Source: Burkholderia catarinensis (GTDB lineage: Bacteria; Pseudomonadota; Gammaproteobacteria; Burkholderiales; Burkholderiaceae). From it: a stretch of 64,000 bases of DNA. Position 1 is the stretch's first letter, and each line of letters starts with the position of its first letter. Of this stretch, positions 59,099 to 64,000 are shown piece by piece. The stretch is taken from NCBI RefSeq assembly GCF_001883705.2, contig NZ_MDEQ02000027.1, positions 29,519-93,518 on the forward strand, in the 5' to 3' direction. The position numbers and the translations under genes were made by a program. The notes beneath the pieces are model-generated. The model made no database searches. It was not told the DNA's origin and saw only the letters and a program-made list of their open reading frames with translations.

Positions 59099-59812
59099 AT
59101 GAACGATCCACTCCACGGAAAGAAAGTACTTGTCGTCGGCGGCAGCTCCGGCATCGGCGCCGCCGCCGCGAAAGCCTTCGCGCAACGCGGCGCTGTCGTG
59201 ACGATCGCATCGCGCGACCCGGCCAGGGCCGGCGCAGATGCCGCGCCGGACGAGCACGTGCGCACCGAAGCGCTCGACATCACCGACACGGCGGCCGTCG
59301 ATGCGTTCTGCGCGCGCGCCGGCCAGTTCGACCACGTCGTGATTTCGGCCGCGAAGACGGCCACGGGCCCGGCCCGCGCACTGCCGCTTGCCGACGCGCA
59401 GGCTGCGATGGACAGCAAGTTCTGGGGCGCATACCGCATTGCCCGCTCGATCGATATTGCACCCGGCGGTTCGCTGACATTCGTGTCGGGTTACCTCAGC
59501 GTGCGACCGAACGCGTCGTCGGTGCTGCAGGGTGCGATCAACGCGGCGCTCGAGGCGCTCGCCCGCGGCCTTGCGCTCGAACTGGCGCCCGTGCGGGTGA
59601 ACACCGTGTCGCCGGGCCTGATCGCGACGCCGCTGTGGGACAAGCTCGCACCCGACGCGCGCGATGCGATGTACGCGGGCGCCGCCCAGCGCCTTCCCGC
59701 ACGCCGCGTGGGCCAGCCCGAGGACGTCGCGAATGCGATCGTGTACCTGGCCACAACGCCCTATGCGACCGGTTCGACGGTGCTGGTCGACGGTGGCGGC
59801 GCGATCGCGTGA
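59099..59812 (+). CDS. Atypical short-chain dehydrogenase/reductase without the YxxxK pair
   Basis: A 237-residue Rossmann protein: GGSSGIGAAAAKAFAQRG (cofactor loop), ASRDPAR suggesting NADP preference, ISAAKTATGPA in place of NNAG, and a C-terminal SDR signature (VNTVSPGLIATPLWDKL, QPEDVANAIVYLA, GSTVLVDGGGAIA). In the catalytic segment (SGYLSVRPNASSVLQGAINAALEAL) the Tyr and Lys expected four residues apart are replaced by Gln and Asn. Such divergent SDRs are known but poorly characterised. It follows the deacetylase by 38 bp and is probably in its operon. Confidence 0.85.
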   Translation: MNDPLHGKKVLVVGGSSGIGAAAAKAFAQRGAVVTIASRDPARAGADAAPDEHVRTEALDITDTAAVDAFCARAGQFDHVVISAAKTATGPARALPLADAQAAMDSKFWGAYRIARSIDIAPGGSLTFVSGYLSVRPNASSVLQGAINAALEALARGLALELAPVRVNTVSPGLIATPLWDKLAPDARDAMYAGAAQRLPARRVGQPEDVANAIVYLATTPYATGSTVLVDGGGAIA

Positions 59813-59831
59813 CGCATGCGGTCATGACAAA

Positions 59832-59863
59832 ACGCCCCGCGTTCCGTCAGGAACGCGGGGCGT
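59832..59863. terminator. Bidirectional terminator between the SDR and scoB
   Basis: A perfect 14-bp stem ACGCCCCGCGTTCC/GGAACGCGGGGCGT with a GTCA loop. The U-tract (UUUUGU) is on the minus strand, so it mainly ends scoAB. Confidence 0.85.
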
Positions 59864-59889
59864 CGGTCGTCATCCGGAAAGGACGGTGC

Positions 59890-60531
59890 TCAGGCGACCG
59901 CGCTCACATCGAGCGGTGCGCCCGTCTTCGTCTGGATCTCTTCCGCGCTCACGCCGTCGGCGAGCTCGAGGACCTTCAGGCCGGCCGGCGTCACTTCGAT
60001 CACGCCGAGATCGGTGATGATCAGGTCGACCACGCCGACCCCCGTCAACGGCAGGTTGCATTCGTCGAGGATCTTGTGCTGGTCGCCCTTCGCGACATGC
60101 TCCATCAGCACGACGACGCGCTTCACGCCGGCGACGAGGTCCATCGCGCCGCCCATTCCCTTGATCATCTTGCCCGGGATCATCCAGTTCGCGAGGTCGC
60201 CCTGCCGGCTGACCTGCATCGCACCGAGGATCGCGAGGTTGATGTGGCCGCCGCGGATCATCGCGAACGAATCGGCCGACGAGAAGATCGACGAGCCCGG
60301 CAGCGTCGTGACGGTCTGCTTGCCGGCGTTGATGAGATCGGCGTCGACTTCGTCCTCGGTCGGCGACGGGCCGATGCCGAGCAGGCCGTTCTCCGACTGC
60401 AGCCACACCTCGACGCCTTCCGGCACGTGGTTCGCGACGAGCGTCGGCAGCCCGATGCCAAGGTTCACGTAGAAGCCGTCCTGCAATTCCTTCGCCGCGC
60501 GCGCGGCCATCTGGTCACGATTCCAGGCCAT
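59890..60531 (-). CDS. scoB: 3-oxoacid (succinyl) CoA-transferase subunit B
   Basis: A 213-residue beta subunit. The catalytic Glu lies in WLQSENGLLGIGP. Other marks are NLGIGLPTLVANHVPEGVEV, GGHINLAILGAMQVSRQGDLANWMIPGK and GMGGAMDLVAGVKRVVVLMEH. With ScoA it transfers CoA from succinyl-CoA to acetoacetate for ketone-body/acetoacetate use. Its ATG follows the scoA stop by one base with the ribosome site AAAGGAGACTG, so the pair is translationally coupled. Confidence 0.95.
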   Translation of the reverse strand: MAWNRDQMAARAAKELQDGFYVNLGIGLPTLVANHVPEGVEVWLQSENGLLGIGPSPTEDEVDADLINAGKQTVTTLPGSSIFSSADSFAMIRGGHINLAILGAMQVSRQGDLANWMIPGKMIKGMGGAMDLVAGVKRVVVLMEHVAKGDQHKILDECNLPLTGVGVVDLIITDLGVIEVTPAGLKVLELADGVSAEEIQTKTGAPLDVSAVA

Positions 60532-60532
60532 G

Positions 60533-61237
60533 TCAGTCTCCTTTCGCGCGTACGACGCGTTGTTCGATGCGTTTTTCGGGCGTCGCGTTCAGCACGATGC
60601 GCTGCACGAAGATCCCCGGCGTATGGACCTGGTCCGGATCGAGCGTGCCGTTCTCGACGATCTCCTCGACTTCCACCACGGTGATCTTGCCGGCCATCGC
60701 GCACATCGGGTTGAAGTTGCGCGCGGTGCGGCGATAGATCAGGTTGCCGGACTTGTCGGCCTTCCAGGCCTTCACGAGCGCGACGTCGGCCGTCAGCGAC
60801 GGCTCGAGCACGTAGTGGCGATCGCCGAACTGGCGCGTTTCCTTGCCTTCCGCGATGACGGTGCCGTAGCCGGTGTTCGTGAAAAATGCGGGGATGCCCG
60901 CGCCACCCGCGCGCAGCTTTTCGGCGAGCGTGCCTTGGGGCGTGAATTCGAGTTCGAGTTCGCCTGCCAGATACTGGCGCTCGAACTCCTTGTTCTCGCC
61001 GACATACGACGAGATCATCTTCTTGATCTGGCGCGTTTCCAGCAGCAGGCCGAGGCCGAAACCGTCGACGCCCGCGTTGTTGCTGATGCAGGTGATGCCC
61101 TTGACGGCCGAATCGCGCAATGCCGCGATCAGCGCCTCGGGAATCCCGCACAGGCCGAAGCCGCCCACCGCGAAGGTCTGTCCGTCGCGGACGATCCCTT
61201 CCAGCGCGGCAGCCGCGCTTGGATAGACTTTGTTCAT
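60533..61237 (-). CDS. scoA: 3-oxoacid (succinyl) CoA-transferase subunit A
   Basis: A 234-residue alpha subunit with the glycine-rich CoA loop (FAVGGFGLCGIPEALIAAL), CISNNAGVDGFGLGLLL, KKMISSYVGENKEFERQYLAGELELEFTPQGTLAEKLRAGGAGIPAFFT and MAGKITVVEVEEIVENG. It is first of the scoAB pair, with ribosome site GGGACAACAG. The gene is divergent from the PAS-LuxR regulator, which may control it (position only). Confidence 0.95.
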   Translation of the reverse strand: MNKVYPSAAAALEGIVRDGQTFAVGGFGLCGIPEALIAALRDSAVKGITCISNNAGVDGFGLGLLLETRQIKKMISSYVGENKEFERQYLAGELELEFTPQGTLAEKLRAGGAGIPAFFTNTGYGTVIAEGKETRQFGDRHYVLEPSLTADVALVKAWKADKSGNLIYRRTARNFNPMCAMAGKITVVEVEEIVENGTLDPDQVHTPGIFVQRIVLNATPEKRIEQRVVRAKGD

Positions 61238-61460
61238 CTGTTGTCCCTTCCTCTATGGAAACCAGCGAAACCGGTTCACGCGCCCACCTGGCCCGCAAGC
61301 CCGCCGCACCATTCTATGCATGCGCGGCGATGCCTGCGTCGAGGCGCGCTGTTTTTATGTCGCGGCAAACCGCCGCGAGATGCCTGAAAGGGTACGATGC
61401 GGCGTGGATGCGGCACAATACGCAAAAATACATAAGCGTTTGCCTCCCCTTGCCTGCGCC

Positions 61461-62006
61461 ATGCCCGCTCTCGATTACCAGACTGCCTTCCACCTCGCGC
61501 CGCTCGGCCTCGTCCTGTCGCGCGACCGCGTGATCGAGGACTGCAACGACGCACTCGCGTCGATCTTCCGCTGTGCGCGGGCCGACCTGATCGGGAAATC
61601 GTACGAGGTGCTCTACCCGTCGACGGACGAATTCCAGCGCATCGGCGAGCGCATCGCGCGCGTGATGGCCGCGAACGGCATCTACTCGGATGACAGAATC
61701 ATGAAACGCGCGGACGGCGAACTGTTCTGGTGCCATGTGACGGGCCGCGCGCTCGACCGTACCGCACCGCTCGCGGCCGGCGTGTGGACCTTCGAGGATC
61801 TGAGCGCGACACGCCGGGTCGCCGTCGAGCTGACCCCGCGCGAGCGCGAGATCGCCGCGCAGTTGGCAACCGGCAAGACCAGCAAGCAGATCGGGCGCGT
61901 GCTCGAGATCAGCTCGCGCACGGTCGACATCTACCGCGCACGGCTGATGCGCAAATACGGGACGAACAATACGCCGGAACTGTTGCAGCGCCTGCTCGGG
62001 CAGTAA
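61461..62006 (+). CDS. PAS-LuxR two-domain transcriptional regulator
   Basis: A 181-residue protein. The N-terminal PAS domain (residues about 5-115) has YQTAFHLAPLGLVLSRDRVIEDCNDALASIF, LIGKSYEVLYPSTDEF and LFWCHVTGRALD. A C-terminal LuxR HTH follows (VELTPREREIAAQLATGKTSKQIGRVLEISSRTVDIYRARLMRKYG). There is no receiver domain, so it probably senses a ligand or redox state directly. The start MPALDY is chosen over a longer frame that overlaps the scoA promoter. It is divergent from scoAB with a 223-bp gap, in which I saw no confident promoter elements. Confidence 0.88.
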   Translation: MPALDYQTAFHLAPLGLVLSRDRVIEDCNDALASIFRCARADLIGKSYEVLYPSTDEFQRIGERIARVMAANGIYSDDRIMKRADGELFWCHVTGRALDRTAPLAAGVWTFEDLSATRRVAVELTPREREIAAQLATGKTSKQIGRVLEISSRTVDIYRARLMRKYGTNNTPELLQRLLGQ

Positions 62007-62024
62007 ATGGCAGCGCCGGATGAC

Positions 62025-62049
62025 AATCGGCCGCATGATGCGGCCGATT
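62025..62049 (+). terminator. Perfect hairpin after the PAS-LuxR gene
   Basis: A 12-bp perfect inverted repeat AATCGGCCGCAT/ATGCGGCCGATT with a single central base, 18 bp past the stop. It lacks a U-tract, so strength is uncertain; it lies between converging genes. Confidence 0.6.
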
Positions 62050-62110
62050 CGGAGAAACAACGGGCATGGCAAGTTACCGGCGGCCCTGCGCCGGCCTCGC
62101 CGTGCGACGC

Positions 62111-62542
62111 TCAGCCGACCTTCGGCGCGAGCGCGCGCTCGATCGTGTCGCGCAGCAGTTGCGGCAGCGGCGCCGACTTGCCGAGCGCGTAGTCGACCCA
62201 CACGCAGCGCGCATTGCCGCGCGCATAGACGTGCTGCGGATCGTCCGCGCGCGTGAGCTCGAAACCGGTGTCGAAGCTGCTTCGGCCAGGCTTCGCGGCC
62301 GACATCTTCGCGATCACGTCGCCCGGATAGTGCAACTGCTTGAGAAACTCCATCGACGCCGTGACGATCACGGGCCCCTGCCCTTCGCCGTTGCCGCCGG
62401 CGATGCCGAGCTCCTCGAACCACGAGATTCGCGCCTGCTCCATGTAGCGGAAATAGACCGTGTTGTTCACATGGCCGAACGCGTCCATGTCGCCCCAGCG
62501 GATCGGCATCGACATTTCAAAAACGGGGGAATAATCGCTCAT
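62111..62542 (-). CDS. Acyl-CoA thioesterase, 4HBT hotdog fold
   Basis: A 143-residue hotdog protein. The catalytic motif is WGDMDAFGHVNNTVYFRYMEQARISWFEELG with Asp20. LHYPGDVIAKMSAAKPGRSSFDTGFELTR and ARCVWVDYALGKSAPLP complete the fold. It hydrolyses acyl-CoA thioesters of unknown chain length. It lies 32 bp downstream of an SDR on the same strand and beside ETF-QO, which points to fatty-acid or aromatic acyl-CoA metabolism. Confidence 0.9.
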   Translation of the reverse strand: MSDYSPVFEMSMPIRWGDMDAFGHVNNTVYFRYMEQARISWFEELGIAGGNGEGQGPVIVTASMEFLKQLHYPGDVIAKMSAAKPGRSSFDTGFELTRADDPQHVYARGNARCVWVDYALGKSAPLPQLLRDTIERALAPKVG

Positions 62543-62574
62543 TGCAGTCTTCTTTGTTGCTGAATGTCATCCGC

Positions 62575-63357
62575 TCAGGCGAGGCCGAAGCCGTCGTCGG
62601 CGGAGATAATCGAGCCATTGATGAACTGCGACTCGTCGGCCGCGAGCAGCAACAACAGCCCGTCGAGGTCCTGAGGCTTGCCGACGCGCCGGCGCGGCAG
62701 CATCGACTGCAGCTTCTGGCCCTGCTCGGTTTCCCACAGGTAATGATTGATTTCGGTATCGATATAGCCCGGACAGATCGCGTTGACGTTGATCCCGTGG
62801 CGCCCCCACTCGAGCGCCATCGCGCGCGTCATCTGCACGACCGCGGCCTTGCTCATCGCGTACAACCCGATCTGCGGGAACACGCGCAGCCCGGCGACCG
62901 ACGCGATGTTGATGATCCGGCACGGCGGCTTGCCGTTGCCGCCTCCGTTCGCGCGCATGATCATCCGCTTCGCGACTTCCTGCGCGACGAAAAATGCGCC
63001 GCGCGTGTTGGTATCGAACACGAACTCGAAATCGGCAGGCGTCACGTCGACGAGCTTCTGCATCGTCGAGACGCCCGAATTGTTCACGAGGATGTCGATC
63101 GTGCCGGCCTCCGTCTCCGCATGCGCGACTGCCGCCTTGATGCTCTGGACGTCGGTCACGTCGAGCGACACGACGTGCGCAGCGCCACCCGCCGCCTCGA
63201 TCTCCGCGCGCAGTTCCTTCAGGCGCTCGACGCGCCGGCTCGCGAGCACGACCTTCGCGCCGGCCTGCGACAATACCTGCGCAAAGCGCTGCCCGAGGCC
63301 GCTCGACGCGCCCGTGACCAGCGCAACCTTGCCTTCCAGATTGATCGATCGACCCAT
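62575..63357 (-). CDS. Short-chain dehydrogenase/reductase (classical)
   Basis: A 260-residue SDR with complete motifs: TGASSGLGQRFAQVL (cofactor), LDVTD, NNSG (variant NNAG), the active-site Ser in IINIASVAG, Tyr and Lys in YAMSKAAV, and INVNAICPGYIDTEIN. A C-terminal SIISADDGFGLA replaces the usual DGG block. The start MGRSINLEGK is preceded by GGGGATGTGCAA; another ATG 9 codons upstream is possible. It is probably co-transcribed with the thioesterase. The substrate is unknown. Confidence 0.9.
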   Translation of the reverse strand: MGRSINLEGKVALVTGASSGLGQRFAQVLSQAGAKVVLASRRVERLKELRAEIEAAGGAAHVVSLDVTDVQSIKAAVAHAETEAGTIDILVNNSGVSTMQKLVDVTPADFEFVFDTNTRGAFFVAQEVAKRMIMRANGGGNGKPPCRIINIASVAGLRVFPQIGLYAMSKAAVVQMTRAMALEWGRHGINVNAICPGYIDTEINHYLWETEQGQKLQSMLPRRRVGKPQDLDGLLLLLAADESQFINGSIISADDGFGLA

Positions 63358-63535
63358 TTGCACATCCCCTTTCGATGTCATTTCGCCGCCATGGACCGCA
63401 CGGCCCAAGCGGCATTACCCTAGCACATAAATAGAACGATCGTGCTAATCTAGCCGCATGCTGTTGCGGCAAGCGTTTCGTTTCGCAGACAATACGCTCC
63501 CGAATAAAAGCATTCTAACGGTTAGAGGAACGCCA

Positions 63536-64000
63536 ATGACCCCCGCAAGCCTCATCGAGCAATACGGCCCGCGCGAATCGATGGAATACGACGTCGTGAT
63601 CGTCGGCGGCGGCCCCGCGGGGCTGTCGGCGGCGATCCGGCTCAAGCAGTTGGCCGCCGAGAAAGGCACCGAGATCGGCGTGTGCGTGCTCGAGAAGGGT
63701 TCCGAGATCGGCGCGCACATCCTGTCGGGCGCGGTGATGGATCCGCGCGCGATCACCGAACTGTTCCCCGACTGGAAGGAACGCGGCGCCCCGCTCGATG
63801 TCGAGGTGACGGAAGACCGCTTCCTGTTCCTGTCCGAGCAGAGCGCGGTCACGACGCCGAACTGGGCGCTGCCCGAGAACTTCAAGAACCACGGCAACTA
63901 CGTGATCTCGCTGGGCAACGTCACGCGCTGGCTGGGCACGCAGGCGGAAGCCTTGGGCGTCGAGATCTTCCCGGGCTTCCCGGCCGCCGAGATCCTGTAC
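63536..64000 (+). CDS. Electron transfer flavoprotein-ubiquinone oxidoreductase, N-terminal 155 residues (cut by window edge)
   Basis: The frame is open to the window end. The N-terminal FAD-binding motif is YDVVIVGGGPAGLSAAIRLKQL, followed by EKGSEIGAHILSGAVMDPRAITELFPDW and PENFKNHGNYVISLGNVTRWLG, all characteristic of ETF-QO/FixC-like dehydrogenases. It passes electrons from ETF, reduced by acyl-CoA dehydrogenases, to ubiquinone at the inner membrane. The ribosome site TTAGAGGAACGCC precedes the ATG. The C-terminal 4Fe-4S ferredoxin domain lies outside the window. Confidence 0.93.
   Translation, partial: MTPASLIEQYGPRESMEYDVVIVGGGPAGLSAAIRLKQLAAEKGTEIGVCVLEKGSEIGAHILSGAVMDPRAITELFPDWKERGAPLDVEVTEDRFLFLSEQSAVTTPNWALPENFKNHGNYVISLGNVTRWLGTQAEALGVEIFPGFPAAEILY

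Noticed and set aside
57824..59812. One long frame joining the SnoaL region, deacetylase 5' half and SDR
   Set aside because: It is an accidental frame fusion: the deacetylase continues in another frame after 58490 and the SDR has its own start at 59099.

Overview
The window is high-GC, gene-dense DNA that reads as chromosome 1 of a Burkholderia species, most likely of the B. cepacia complex. The evidence is the protein sequences, the strong C/G bias at third codon positions, and the gene orders sucA-sucB-lpdA-zapE, truB-rbfA-infB-nusA-rimP, scpB-rluB and thrS-infC-rpmI-rplT-pheS-pheT-ihfA-merR. The species call is from memory of such genomes, not from a search.

Layout. 1-6.1 kb is a surface-structure region. 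It holds the start of a Tad/Flp pilus locus running off the left edge (prepilin peptidase, Flp pilin), two repeat-rich collagen-like lipoproteins and a lone two-partner-secretion outer-membrane transporter (TpsB). 6.1-7.1 kb has a DUF2147 protein and a stand-alone IS5-type N-terminal domain. 7.2-16.3 kb (minus strand) carries zapE, the 2-oxoglutarate dehydrogenase operon and typA. 16.6-21.6 kb (plus) is a MarR regulator followed by a tripartite EmrAB/OprM-type efflux pump. 21.7-31.4 kb (minus) is the translation/transcription block truB, rbfA, infB, nusA, rimP, then rluB and scpB. 31.6-38 kb is mixed: an aminotransferase, LysR, a second IS5-type N-terminal domain protein, several small secreted or unknown proteins, a YdcF-like protein, an ABM-domain monooxygenase and a structured non-coding stretch with a sigma-54-like promoter. 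38-44.3 kb has bamC, tRNA-Pro(GGG), a methyltransferase, a Tat-exported phosphatase and a large internally duplicated lipoprotein. 44.4-52.3 kb (minus) is merR, ihfA, pheT, pheS, rplT, rpmI, infC (non-AUG start) and thrS, followed by tRNA-Val(GAC) and relA. 55-64 kb is metabolic and accessory: RidA, an alpha/beta hydrolase, LysR with a divergent SnoaL/deacetylase/SDR cluster (the deacetylase is frameshifted), SCOT (scoAB), PAS-LuxR, a thioesterase, an SDR and the start of ETF-ubiquinone oxidoreductase.

Most of the window is conserved housekeeping DNA. The stretches that known annotation explains least are: the collagen-like/TpsB module with its inverted-repeat upstream region; a 21-codon reading frame running through an intrinsic terminator in the leader of rimP-nusA-infB; a structured RNA locus at 37.8-38.05 kb with a sigma-54-like promoter and an overlapping Cys-containing small ORF; two solitary transposase N-terminal domain proteins; and the duplicated lipoprotein at 42-44 kb. 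All domain assignments come from reading the translated sequences; no database search was run.
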